Shown piece after piece: positions 15,904 through 23,566 of a stretch of DNA of 38,846 nucleotides. Source of the stretch: Spirochaetaceae bacterium UBA6089 (GTDB taxonomy: Bacteria; Spirochaetota; Spirochaetia; Treponematales; Rectinemataceae); NCBI GenBank assembly GCA_002435985.1, contig DIXD01000061.1:2637-41482 (forward strand), given 5' to 3'. The translations under genes and the position numbers were made by a program. The number at the start of each line of letters is the position of its first letter. Position 1 is the stretch's first letter. The notes below the pieces were generated by a model. It searched no databases, was not told where the DNA came from, and worked only from the letters and a program-made list of their open reading frames with translations.

Positions 15904-16269
15904 ATGAAACTGAACAATACACTGACAGACTCGGCGGTACTGGAAGAGCTTGGAAAGCGCCTTGCGCGTGCGCGCATTGCCGCACTCCTCACTCAGGCAG
16001 AGCTGGCTGATCGCGCGGCCGTGGGTAAACGCACAGTAGAGCGCATAGAGACAGGCAAATCGGTCCAGCTGATCAGTCTGATAAGGGTCCTGCGTGTTCT
16101 TGACCTCCTTGATGCCTTCGATGCGATAGGGCCTGAAGAAGGACCAAGCCCAATGGAGATGCTCGAGCGGCGAGGGAAGGTTCGGCGGCGCGTTTCTACC
16201 CGCTCATCTCGGAGGTCCGGCGTATCTGGCCCGAATCCCACATCCTGGCACTGGGGTGACGAGAGATGA
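15904..16269 (+). CDS. hipB: HipB-like XRE antitoxin/repressor
   Basis: This 121-aa protein has an XRE helix-turn-helix at about residues 9-70 (LGKRLARARIAALLTQAELADRA, then VGKRTVERIETGKSV). A basic Arg/Ser-rich C-terminal tail follows. It should bind its own promoter and neutralise the HipA kinase encoded next. GAGGTG precedes ATG 15904; a GTG two codons earlier is in frame and less likely. The stop overlaps the start of hipA (ATGA), normal for hipBA operons. Two matching inverted repeats lie upstream. Confidence 0.88.
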   Translation: MKLNNTLTDSAVLEELGKRLARARIAALLTQAELADRAAVGKRTVERIETGKSVQLISLIRVLRVLDLLDAFDAIGPEEGPSPMEMLERRGKVRRRVSTRSSRRSGVSGPNPTSWHWGDER

Positions 16270-17636
16270 GTTCCCTCGCTGAAGTCCGGCTCTGGGGCAC
16301 CAGAATAGGCGCAGTGTCTCTGCAGGATGGCGAGGATGTCGCCGATTTTCAGTACAGCAGCGAGTTTCTGCGGAGCGGCATCGAACTCTCGCCGCTCGTC
16401 ATGCCTTTGTCCAGCCGTGTGTACCGGTTCCCCGCGCTCCCTCGCGGCACCTTCCACGGTCTGCCGGGGCTGCTGGCCGATTCTCTGCCCGACCGGTTCG
16501 GCAACGCGCTGATCGACGTATGGCTTGCGAGGCAGGGGAGAAGACCCGATTCTTTCAATGCGGTGGAACGGCTCTGCTACACCGGGAAACGGGGCATGGG
16601 CGCTCTGGAATTCGTGCCTTCCACAGGGCCCGAGGCAAGGCAGACACAGCGGATCGAAGTGGAAAACCTCGTGAGGCTCGCTTCGCAGGTCTTACAGGAA
16701 AGGGAGGAGTTGCGTGTCTTGCTCTCCGGCAACACCGACAGCAACGCCGGCCGCGCCGAGGTCTTGGATAAGGACACCAAAAGCAGCAGAGAAACCGACA
16801 AAGCCCTGCTCCAGATTCTGCGCGTGGGGACTTCGGCCGGCGGTGCGCGGGCCAAGGCGGTCATCGCGTGGAACCCGCGGACGAACGAAGTGCGCTCGGG
16901 CCAGCTCGATGCTCCACCCGGATTCGAGCACTGGCTCATCAAATTCGATGGAGTCTCGTCCAACCGGGATAGGGAGCTGGACGATCCCAAGGGCTTCTGC
17001 ACCGTAGAGTACGCGTACCACCTTATGGCGCGGGCGGCGGGTATCGTCATGACCGAATGCCGGCTTCTCGAAGAGCACGGCCGCAGGCACTTCATGACGC
17101 GGCGCTTCGACAGAACCGCAGATGGTCAAAAAATCCACATGCAGAGTCTCGGCGCGCTTGCACACTTCGACTACAATGCGGCGGGCGCCTATAGCTACGA
17201 GCAGGCTTTCGCCACGATACGGGCACTGGGAGCGGCAATGGACGACATAGAGCAGCTTTTCCGGCGAATGGTGTTCAACATCATGGCCCGCAACCAGGAT
17301 GATCATGTCAAGAACATCTCGTTTCTGATGGACCGGAGCGGACGATGGAGGCTCGCACCAGCCTACGACCTCACCTTCAGCTACAGGCCTTCCGGCGTAT
17401 GGACAGGCACGCATCAGATGACGGTGAATGGCCGCCGCGATGGCTTTGCCTGGAACGACCTCAAGGCGGCCGCCGGTGTTGCGGGTCTCAAGCGGGGAAG
17501 GGCAGAGGATATAGCCCGCGAGGTCCACGATACTGTCGTCCGCTGGCCGGAGTTCGCCGACGCGGCAGGCGTCGTGCCCGGCCAGAGAGATGCCATTTTC
17601 GCCAACCTCAGGCTGTCTCAGGAACTCTTACCGTGA
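16266..17636 (+). CDS. hipA: HipA-family serine/threonine kinase toxin
   Basis: This 456-aa protein has the HipA N-terminal domain (about 1-115) and the kinase-like core. The flexible P-loop VGTSAGGARAKA (187-198) carries the serine that HipA proteins autophosphorylate. K226 lies in LIKFDG, the catalytic motif NQDDHVKN spans 343-350, and the metal-binding Asp is in APAYDLTF (365-371). All key residues are present, so the kinase should be active. E. coli HipA phosphorylates glutamyl-tRNA synthetase; other HipA proteins target other tRNA synthetases, so the target is open. An insert of about 30 charged residues (155-180) is notable. Coupled to hipB by ATGA. Confidence 0.93.
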   Translation: MSSLAEVRLWGTRIGAVSLQDGEDVADFQYSSEFLRSGIELSPLVMPLSSRVYRFPALPRGTFHGLPGLLADSLPDRFGNALIDVWLARQGRRPDSFNAVERLCYTGKRGMGALEFVPSTGPEARQTQRIEVENLVRLASQVLQEREELRVLLSGNTDSNAGRAEVLDKDTKSSRETDKALLQILRVGTSAGGARAKAVIAWNPRTNEVRSGQLDAPPGFEHWLIKFDGVSSNRDRELDDPKGFCTVEYAYHLMARAAGIVMTECRLLEEHGRRHFMTRRFDRTADGQKIHMQSLGALAHFDYNAAGAYSYEQAFATIRALGAAMDDIEQLFRRMVFNIMARNQDDHVKNISFLMDRSGRWRLAPAYDLTFSYRPSGVWTGTHQMTVNGRRDGFAWNDLKAAAGVAGLKRGRAEDIAREVHDTVVRWPEFADAAGVVPGQRDAIFANLRLSQELLP

Positions 17637-17849
17637 AGAAAAAACAGAGAAAATGCCGACTCGGGCGCAGCGTGCACAGACTCTACAAGACAACCTAACA
17701 TGAGAGTGGAGCTGGCCGGCATGTCAACGCCCGCCGGCAGGGCACCCAACAAGGCGCTCGGAGCGAGCCCGAGCCCGACGAATCGCCCGACCGATCCCAT
17801 GGTTTCAAAAATTTCCAGCCTGGACTATAGTACAAGTACGGAGAAAACT

Positions 17850-17978
17850 ATGGAGAGTATAAAACGCATTGCCCTCATCTCTACCACCGACTTTCTCATC
17901 TCGAGCCCCCTCTTCGAAGACAGTTACGAGCCCCACACCAAAGACTACGGCAATTACCTTACCAGGTCGCTCGGATAA
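17850..17978 (+). CDS. Short hypothetical ORF (42 aa)
   Basis: ATG 17850 follows GGAG at 6 nt, and the codon use (mostly C-ending) matches real genes nearby. A TATAGT box lies at 17826-17831. The peptide begins MESIKRIALISTTDFLISSP and ends at tandem stops 23 nt before the EndoQ-family gene. I do not recognise it. It may be a leader peptide, a small gene, or the stump of a deleted larger gene. The rest of 17637-18001 shows no gene. Confidence 0.35.
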   Translation: MESIKRIALISTTDFLISSPLFEDSYEPHTKDYGNYLTRSLG

Positions 17979-18001
17979 TAGAAGCGAGGCGACTTCAGAC
18001 A

Positions 18002-19414
18002 ATGCGAATCATCGCCGACCTCCACATCCACTCGCACTACTCGCGCGCCACGAGTCCCAAACTCACGCTGCCGTATCTTGAACGCTGGGCGCGCATTAAA
18101 GGAATCGACCTCGTCGGCACGGGCGACTGCACGCATCCGGCCTGGCTCGCGGAGCTTAGAGAACAGCTCGAGCCGGTTGAGGGGGGCTTCTTTCGCCTTA
18201 AGCCGGAGCTACAGCACGAGTTCGATTCGGGCAAAGCCCTGGCTGAGGGCCTGCCGGCACCTCCGGGTGACAGGCCTGTGCGCTTCGTCCTCACAGGCGA
18301 GATAAGTACGATCTATAGTCGGGACGGTAGGACGCGCAAGGTCCACCATGTTGTGATTCTTCCGGACTTCGCCGCCGCGGCCGCCTTCCAGACCAGACTT
18401 GAGCGGATAGGCAACATCTCCTCCGATGGAAGGCCCATACTCGGCGTGGACTCGCGCGATCTCTTTGCTGTGCTTCTGGACGCCGACGAGCGCTCCATCT
18501 TCGTGCCGGCCCACATCTGGACACCTTGGTTCTCTGCCCTCGGCGCCAAATCAGGCTTCGATTCCATCGAAGAGTGCTACGGCGACCTGTCTCCACGCAT
18601 CGGCGCAATAGAGACAGGCCTGTCCTCGAACCCTCCCATGAACTGGGCGGTGAGCTCCCTAGACCGTTTCGGGATCATATCGAACTCGGATGCCCACTCG
18701 CCGGAAAAACTAGGCCGCGAGGCGACGATCTTCGAGATGGAGTATTCCTTTACGGGCCTCGCACAGGCGCTCTCCGGCGGCGGTCCAGCAGGCAGCATCG
18801 CCGAGACTATCGAATTCTTCCCCCAAGAGGGAAAATACCACTACGACGGCCACCGCGCGTGCGGCGTAGTGCTGTCCCCCTCCGAGAGCCTGGCGCTCAA
18901 GGGACTCTGCCCCGTCTGCGGTAAGCCGCTCACCCCGGGAGTCATGCGCCGCGTTGTGGAGCTGGCCGACCGGCCCGTGGACGAAACACAGCCCTGCCCT
19001 CTGGATTACGAGGGCACCAACCGCAGGCCCTACAGATCCCTCATCCCCTTGCCCGAACTGCTCGCCGAGCTCCTCGGCACAGGGATCGGGTCGAAGAAGG
19101 TCGCCACTGTCTATAGAAGCCTCGTGGAACGAGCCGGCTGCGAATTTTCGCTTCTTCTGGACCGAAGCGAATCCGAAATCGAGTCGATGGAGACGTACGG
19201 AGTCTCAGGCGAGCTTCTGGCCATGGCTATCGGCCGCATGCGTTCGGGTCAGGTCTCCATAAAGCCGGGGTACGACGGCGAGTACGGCCTCATCCACGCC
19301 TTTGCGCCGGGAGAGCGAATCGAGCCGAAGGCCAAAGCAGGGCTCTTCGACGACGAAATGGGTGCCGGCGGAGAAAAGAATGGCATTTTTCATACAGTAT
19401 CCCACGGCATTTGA
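18002..19414 (+). CDS. PHP-domain endonuclease Q family protein
   Basis: This 470-aa protein starts with the PHP metal motif DLHIHSHYS (6-14). It continues with GDCTHP, a late S-N-S-D-A-H-S (about 227-233) and a zinc-binding LCPVCGKPL (about 303-311). A helix-hairpin-helix-like region follows (LLGTGIGSKKVATVYRSLVERAG, about 358-382). This order fits endonuclease Q, which nicks DNA 5' of deaminated bases such as uracil and hypoxanthine. The family is best known from archaea and a minority of bacteria. The C-terminal 50 residues are less conserved. No second metal ligand appears lost. ATG 18002 fits the PHP start; the ribosome site is weak (GAGG, 12 nt away). Confidence 0.85.
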   Translation: MRIIADLHIHSHYSRATSPKLTLPYLERWARIKGIDLVGTGDCTHPAWLAELREQLEPVEGGFFRLKPELQHEFDSGKALAEGLPAPPGDRPVRFVLTGEISTIYSRDGRTRKVHHVVILPDFAAAAAFQTRLERIGNISSDGRPILGVDSRDLFAVLLDADERSIFVPAHIWTPWFSALGAKSGFDSIEECYGDLSPRIGAIETGLSSNPPMNWAVSSLDRFGIISNSDAHSPEKLGREATIFEMEYSFTGLAQALSGGGPAGSIAETIEFFPQEGKYHYDGHRACGVVLSPSESLALKGLCPVCGKPLTPGVMRRVVELADRPVDETQPCPLDYEGTNRRPYRSLIPLPELLAELLGTGIGSKKVATVYRSLVERAGCEFSLLLDRSESEIESMETYGVSGELLAMAIGRMRSGQVSIKPGYDGEYGLIHAFAPGERIEPKAKAGLFDDEMGAGGEKNGIFHTVSHGI

Positions 19415-19433
19415 TGATCGTCCTTTTCCTACA

Positions 19434-19461
19434 TTGACTTAGATTCTATCTGCGCTATCAT
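19434..19461 (+). promoter_or_regulatory. Promoter implying a leaderless DUF2804 mRNA
   Basis: TTGACT (19434-19439), 16-bp spacer, TATCAT (19456-19461). The expected start of transcription, about 7 nt past the -10 box, coincides with the ATG at 19469. No Shine-Dalgarno sequence lies between. Confidence 0.55.
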
Positions 19462-19468
19462 AAAAGCT

Positions 19469-20500
19469 ATGAACCAACATGAAATTATTTCGCCGATCGA
19501 GCTTTTGGACGACCAGGGGCACATCACCGAAGAGGGTTGGGCGCGGCGGCCGCTGTGGCGCTATGACCGGTCGCGCATCAAAGCTCCCTGGTACCGGATC
19601 AAGGAATGGGATTACTACTGCGTGCTATCGCAAAAGCGAGGATACGGCATTGCATTCACGGTGTCGGATCTCGGATATACGGGACTGACCAGCTTTGTCT
19701 GGCTCGATTTTGTGAAGCGCAGCTTCGTGCCCGTCGACAGCCTCAAGTTGCTTCCTAGAGGAAAAACCGGCCTTTCGTCCTCTTCTTCGCAGGGCGATCT
19801 GCACTACAAAGACAAAAAATTGAGCATCTCCTATATCCTCGGTAAAAGCCAGCGCCGCATCGTCGCTGACTGTCCTTCCTTCGGCGACGGGAAAGGGTTG
19901 CACTGCGATCTTGTGCTCGAGCAGGACCCGGATGCGGACAGCATGAACATCGCCACCTCCTGGAAAGAAAACAGGCGTGCCTTCTACTACAACCAGAAAA
20001 TAAACTGCATGCCCGCGCGCGGCGAAGTCACGATCGGGGAAGAACACTATCCCTTTGAACCTGAGGATTCGTTCGGTGTGATGGATTGGGGCCGGGGATA
20101 CTGGCTCTACCGGAACCGCTGGTACTGGGGCTCGGCTTCCGGGCTGTACGAAGGCGCTCCCTTGGGTTGGAATATCGGGTATGGGTTTACGGACAGAACG
20201 CCTGCATCCGAAAACATGGTGTTTTACAAGGGCAGGGCCCATAAGCTCGAGGAAATCGAATTCCACATCGACCCGAACGACTACATGACTCCCTGGAAGA
20301 TCACCAGCAGCGACGGCCGCTTCGAAATGGTTTTCGAGCCTGTCTTGAATCGCCACAGCGACATAACACTGCTCGCCGTGTCGTCGATCCAGAACCAGCT
20401 TTTCGGGTATTATTCGGGACGGCTTATCCTCGACGATGGCAGTGTGCTGAAGGTGGACAGAATGCTCGGCTTGGCCGAAGACGTAAAGAACAAGTGGTAA
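19469..20500 (+). CDS. DUF2804 domain-containing protein
   Basis: This 343-aa cytoplasmic-looking protein is rich in aromatic residues and predicted beta strands. The phrases FSVMDWGRGYW-like (here FGVMDWGRGYWLYRN), YWGSASG and GWNIGYGFTDRTPASEN are hallmarks of the DUF2804 family. No function is established for the family. A lipocalin-like or carotenoid/tocopherol-cyclase-like fold is a guess from the W-G-x-A pattern. The start is set by a promoter at 19434-19461 that leaves no leader. The ThiS-like gene follows after 16 nt. Confidence 0.8.
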   Translation: MNQHEIISPIELLDDQGHITEEGWARRPLWRYDRSRIKAPWYRIKEWDYYCVLSQKRGYGIAFTVSDLGYTGLTSFVWLDFVKRSFVPVDSLKLLPRGKTGLSSSSSQGDLHYKDKKLSISYILGKSQRRIVADCPSFGDGKGLHCDLVLEQDPDADSMNIATSWKENRRAFYYNQKINCMPARGEVTIGEEHYPFEPEDSFGVMDWGRGYWLYRNRWYWGSASGLYEGAPLGWNIGYGFTDRTPASENMVFYKGRAHKLEEIEFHIDPNDYMTPWKITSSDGRFEMVFEPVLNRHSDITLLAVSSIQNQLFGYYSGRLILDDGSVLKVDRMLGLAEDVKNKW

Positions 20501-20516
20501 CCTCCTGAGGCTTATA

Positions 20517-20753
20517 GTGAAGATTACGGTTGAATATATCGGCTTTTTGAAGGTGGAAGGCGTCAAATCGGGATCCGTCCTGGAATTCCCCGACGGAATC
20601 TCGGCGGCCGGTATTCTCGACAGTCTCGGGCTGACCAGCCCGTATCGCAAATACATCGTTCCCATTGTGAACAACGAGCGTTCACTACAGGAAAGGATGC
20701 TGAAGGACGGAGACCGCCTCTTTATCTATCTGCCGGTCGGAGGAGGAGGCTGA
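20517..20753 (+). CDS. ThiS/MoaD-like sulfur-carrier protein
   Basis: This 78-aa beta-grasp protein has the sequence pattern of MoaD/ThiS (KITVEYIGFLKV..., then KDGDRLFIYLPVGGGG). The double-Gly tail, adenylated and thiocarboxylated in the family, is present as four glycines before the stop. It starts at GTG 20517 with CCTGAGG 6 nt upstream. Its Gly codons (GGA GGA GGA GGC) form the sequence AGGAGGAGG, which also serves as ribosome site for the next gene. The partner should be the ThiF-like protein. The receiving pathway (thiamine, molybdo- or tungstopterin, or another) is not evident in this window. Confidence 0.85.
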   Translation: MKITVEYIGFLKVEGVKSGSVLEFPDGISAAGILDSLGLTSPYRKYIVPIVNNERSLQERMLKDGDRLFIYLPVGGGG

Positions 20754-20755
20754 CC

Positions 20756-21232
20756 GTGTCGGCAAACGCATCCGACAGGCTCTCCCGCAACCCGCCGGTC
20801 CTCCAGAAAATCTCGGGCAAGCACGTGGGTATCATAGGTCTTGGCGCCCTCGCGGCGCAGCTGTACGCACTGACGCCTTCGCTCTCTCTCGAACTCCTTG
20901 ACCGCAGAATCGAGGAAGATAACCTTGAGGACTTCTGTCGCGGCTGCAATGTCCTCGTCGAAGCGGTGGACGTTGCAGCCACGAAAGCCATGCTGTTCTC
21001 CTGGTTCGTGCGGCATAGTCCGAGCCTCTGGCTCGTCACCGCCTCAGGCTTGGGGGGCATCGGGCCCGCCAACGAAATTCGTACTGTCCAGCTCGCCGAA
21101 AGGATCGTCGCCTGCGGCGACTTCGTAACCTCCTCGGAGGGGCAAAACGGCGTCTGCGCACCCCGAGTCATGGTCGCCGCAGCCCATCAGGCCCTGGCCG
21201 TCCTCCGCATTCTGGCCGAAATGGAACCCTGA
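20756..21232 (+). CDS. Shortened ThiF-like (E1-type) protein
   Basis: This 158-aa protein aligns at both ends with small ThiF-family adenylyltransferases. The glycine motif VGIIGLGALAAQ (24-35) and the C-terminal half (EAVDVAATKAML, TASGLGGIGPANEIRT, CGDFV, APRVMVAAAHQALAVLRIL) are clear. The segment that normally follows the glycine motif, with the V-D-F-D strand and S-N-L-N-R-Q, is absent, a loss of roughly 45 residues. ATP binding and carrier adenylation are therefore doubtful. It starts at GTG 20756; AGGAGGAGG lies 6 nt upstream inside the preceding gene. No frameshift is visible, so the deletion is in frame. Confidence 0.75.
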   Translation: MSANASDRLSRNPPVLQKISGKHVGIIGLGALAAQLYALTPSLSLELLDRRIEEDNLEDFCRGCNVLVEAVDVAATKAMLFSWFVRHSPSLWLVTASGLGGIGPANEIRTVQLAERIVACGDFVTSSEGQNGVCAPRVMVAAAHQALAVLRILAEMEP

Positions 21233-21262
21233 AACGAGGCAACAGCGCTGTCGAACGCCGCA

Positions 21263-21290
21263 TTGCAAAGTAGGGTATTTTACCTATATG
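21263..21290 (+). promoter_or_regulatory. Promoter close to the DUF3842 start
   Basis: TTGCAA (21263-21268), 16-bp spacer, TATATG (21285-21290). The ATG lies 8 nt past the -10 box, so the mRNA would have a leader of one or two bases at most. Confidence 0.5.
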
Positions 21291-21298
21291 CTACTTTT

Positions 21299-21736
21299 AT
21301 GCAGAAAAAGCCTATCATCGTTGTCGTCGATGGACTCGGCGGAGGTGTTGGGGCCCAGCTGTGTTCGAAAGTTCGACAGACGTTCGGCCAGCGCGTCGAA
21401 ATTGTAGCCCTCGGCACAAACGCCGCGGCGACTGAGCAGATGCTGAAGGCCGGTGCCGACCGCGGCGCGAGCGGGGAAAATGCCATACGGGTTTCGATCG
21501 GCCTGGGGCAGGTCATTCTCGGCCCCATCGGGATAGTAATTCCCGATTCCATGCTGGGGGAAATAACGCAGGCGATAGCCCAGGCCGTCATGGGGGCGAA
21601 CGGCAAAAAAATATTGCTCCCGGTAAACCAGCCGCACTTCGTTCTTGCCGGCATTCTTCCGGCCCCGCTTTCGAAGCTCATCGACGAGGCGGTCGGCCTC
21701 CTTGCCTCCGAGCTCGCGGATGTGATAGAAAAATAG
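21299..21736 (+). CDS. DUF3842 family protein
   Basis: This 145-aa protein begins MQKKPIIVVVDGLGGGVGAQ. The glycine-rich loop after a hydrophobic strand suggests a Rossmann-like nucleotide-binding fold. The phrase ALGTNAAATEQMLKAGADRGASGENAI and a repeated GPIGIVIPDSMLGEIT segment are typical of DUF3842. The family has no known function. ATG 21299 lacks a ribosome site and lies 8 nt past a -10 box. The frame extends up to 21263, but that part has no family resemblance. A double-hairpin terminator follows. Confidence 0.8.
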   Translation: MQKKPIIVVVDGLGGGVGAQLCSKVRQTFGQRVEIVALGTNAAATEQMLKAGADRGASGENAIRVSIGLGQVILGPIGIVIPDSMLGEITQAIAQAVMGANGKKILLPVNQPHFVLAGILPAPLSKLIDEAVGLLASELADVIEK

Positions 21737-21747
21737 CCGAGAAAAGC

Positions 21748-21798
21748 CTCCGGTCCGAAGGCCGGAGCCCGCGGAACCTTTTCCGCAGATGGTTTTTT
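21748..21798 (+). terminator. Terminator after the DUF3842 gene
   Basis: Two hairpins: CTCCGG/CCGGAG (21748-21753 with 21762-21767) and GCGGAA-CCTT-TTCCGC (21771-21786). TTTTTT follows at 21793-21798. The T-run is 6 nt past the second stem, a little far for an ideal intrinsic terminator. Confidence 0.6.
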
Positions 21799-21912
21799 AG
21801 AATGCGGCCGGAAAGCGTCGCCTTTCGGTACCGTGTCGAGATCGGAGTGTCCGAAACACTTCATATGGTGCGCACGAAGCCCGCCTGTATTCTCTAATTG
21901 TAAGGGATCCCT

Positions 21913-22674
21913 ATGAGTATCCGTCATTCTCCTCACAGGGCGTCAGTCTTTCTGGCGCTGCTCTGCGTTCTTACTCTGCCGCTCGCGGCCCAGGAACGGC
22001 CCGTCATCGCCTCCACCTCGTGGGTGCAGGCTTTTGCGATCGCTGCTGGAGCGAAAAATGTCGTGACCATCGCGCCTTTCGAGCTTCAGCATCCACCCGA
22101 ATACGAGATCAAACCATCCGACCTTCTTGCCGTCCAGCATGCGTCTCTCATTGTCTATTCCGGCTACGAGAAATTCGCAAAAAAGCTGGCTGAGACAGCC
22201 CAGAACAGCAACCTAAAGCTCATCACGGTCTACACCGACAACGTTCCCTCCACCATCATCGCCGAAACGAAAAAAATCGCGGAGGCTTTGGGGACAACCG
22301 AAGAACAGGCAACATGGTCGCAGTCCTTCACTTCTTTCACCGAAAGCCTGCGCACCGAGGTCGCTGCGGCCTTGCCGGACAAAAAGGTCGTTGTCCAGGC
22401 CTACATGAAGACTTTTGTGGACTGGCTGGGCCTCGATGTCGTGGGGACCTTCGGCCCCGGGGAGCCTTCGCCGGCGGTCGTCCTCGATCTTATAAAGAAG
22501 AAACCGGCCATGGTGATCGACAACTACCACAATCCGGGAGGAAAGGCCCTCGCGGAGAGCCTCGGCGTCCCCCTCGTTGTTCTCATCAATTTTCCCGGCA
22601 AGGACGGCACGCACACGATCGAAGATGTATTCCTATACAACAAAAGAGCTCTCCTGCAACAAAACGAGAAATAA
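21913..22674 (+). CDS. Metal (zinc/manganese) ABC transporter substrate-binding protein
   Basis: This 253-aa cluster-9 binding protein (ZnuA/TroA group) has a signal peptide ending near PLAAQ. One metal-ligand region is QHPPEYEIKPSD (His where the family has its first ligand); another is DNYHNPGGKALAESLGVP. The His-rich loop of true ZnuA is absent, so zinc or manganese are both possible. AAGGGA precedes ATG 21913. It leads a three-gene operon with ATPase and permease. An inverted repeat AGTGT-N5-ACACT lies 52 nt upstream of the start (21846-21860); whether a metalloregulator binds it is unknown. Confidence 0.85.
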   Translation: MSIRHSPHRASVFLALLCVLTLPLAAQERPVIASTSWVQAFAIAAGAKNVVTIAPFELQHPPEYEIKPSDLLAVQHASLIVYSGYEKFAKKLAETAQNSNLKLITVYTDNVPSTIIAETKKIAEALGTTEEQATWSQSFTSFTESLRTEVAAALPDKKVVVQAYMKTFVDWLGLDVVGTFGPGEPSPAVVLDLIKKKPAMVIDNYHNPGGKALAESLGVPLVVLINFPGKDGTHTIEDVFLYNKRALLQQNEK

Positions 22675-22675
22675 G

Positions 22676-23566
22676 ATGGCCACAAGCGCCCTGGATAACG
22701 CAAACGACACCATGGACTTTGGCACGACAGAGAAAGCCGCGCGCAACGACTCGGACAGCAGGAGATCGGACGCAATGAACAGCAATCCGGATAAGGTCGC
22801 TCGTGGCCGGCAGCCTGTCCTATCGGCAAAAAAGCTCTCCATAGGATATCGCCGCGCCGAACCTGTCGTGCGCGACATCTGCGTCGAATTTCCCTTACCT
22901 ACAGAGGGAACACAGCCGTCACGAACAAACACGAAATCGACGGTCCTCGGCTTTGTGGGTCCCAACGGTGCAGGCAAGACGACGCTCCTCAAGACCTGCC
23001 TCGGCCTTTTGCCTCCGATCGGGGGCGAACTACGGATTCTGGGCGCCGATACCCGAAAGGCCTCTTTCGCGAAGACTCGCAAAAGGCTTGCGTATATTCC
23101 GCAGAATCGCCCGGAAGGAAGCTCTGGGCAACTGCGGATATCGGTGCGAGAAGCGGTTTCGTTCGGCCGGCTCGGAAAATGCGGCCTGACCGGCCGCCTT
23201 ACCCACGCCGACCGCGAGGCAGTGGAAGCCGCCATCGCCTACTGCGGCCTCGAGGACCTTGCCGATACGGCGGTTCAAGATCTTTCGGGCGGACAGTTCC
23301 AGCGGGTGTCGATCGCGCGCGCGATGGCGGCGGAGCCTGCACTCTACCTCTTCGACGAACCAGGCTCCTTCCTCGACCAAGAGGGACAGACAGCCATGCG
23401 CACTTTAATACTCTCGCTGGCGGACTCGGGCATTCCCCTGATCCTCGTCACGCACGACCGCGCGCTTATAGCTCTGTGCCATTCGCTCCTCTTCTTCGAC
23501 AAAGGAACCGCGAGGCTCCTCGACGCCGCCGCTTTCCTTGCGGATGCGAAAGGAACGGAAGTATGA
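22676..23566 (+). CDS. Metal ABC transporter ATP-binding protein
   Basis: This 296-aa ATPase has Walker A GPNGAGKTTLL, Q-loop region YIPQNR, signature LSGGQFQRVSIARA, Walker B LYLFDEPGSFLD and H-loop VTHDR. An unusual N-terminal extension of about 45 polar residues (many Asp, Asn, Ser) precedes the domain, and a Ser/Thr-rich insert before Walker A adds more. A later ATG at 22775 would remove most of the extension, so the start is uncertain. It begins 1 nt after the binding-protein stop and overlaps the permease gene by 4 nt (ATGA). Confidence 0.88.
   Translation: MATSALDNANDTMDFGTTEKAARNDSDSRRSDAMNSNPDKVARGRQPVLSAKKLSIGYRRAEPVVRDICVEFPLPTEGTQPSRTNTKSTVLGFVGPNGAGKTTLLKTCLGLLPPIGGELRILGADTRKASFAKTRKRLAYIPQNRPEGSSGQLRISVREAVSFGRLGKCGLTGRLTHADREAVEAAIAYCGLEDLADTAVQDLSGGQFQRVSIARAMAAEPALYLFDEPGSFLDQEGQTAMRTLILSLADSGIPLILVTHDRALIALCHSLLFFDKGTARLLDAAAFLADAKGTEV

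Noticed and set aside
19625..20674. Minus-strand frame opposite the DUF2804 and carrier genes (349 codons)
   Set aside because: It spans two plus-strand genes with clear family motifs, so it is a codon-bias artefact.
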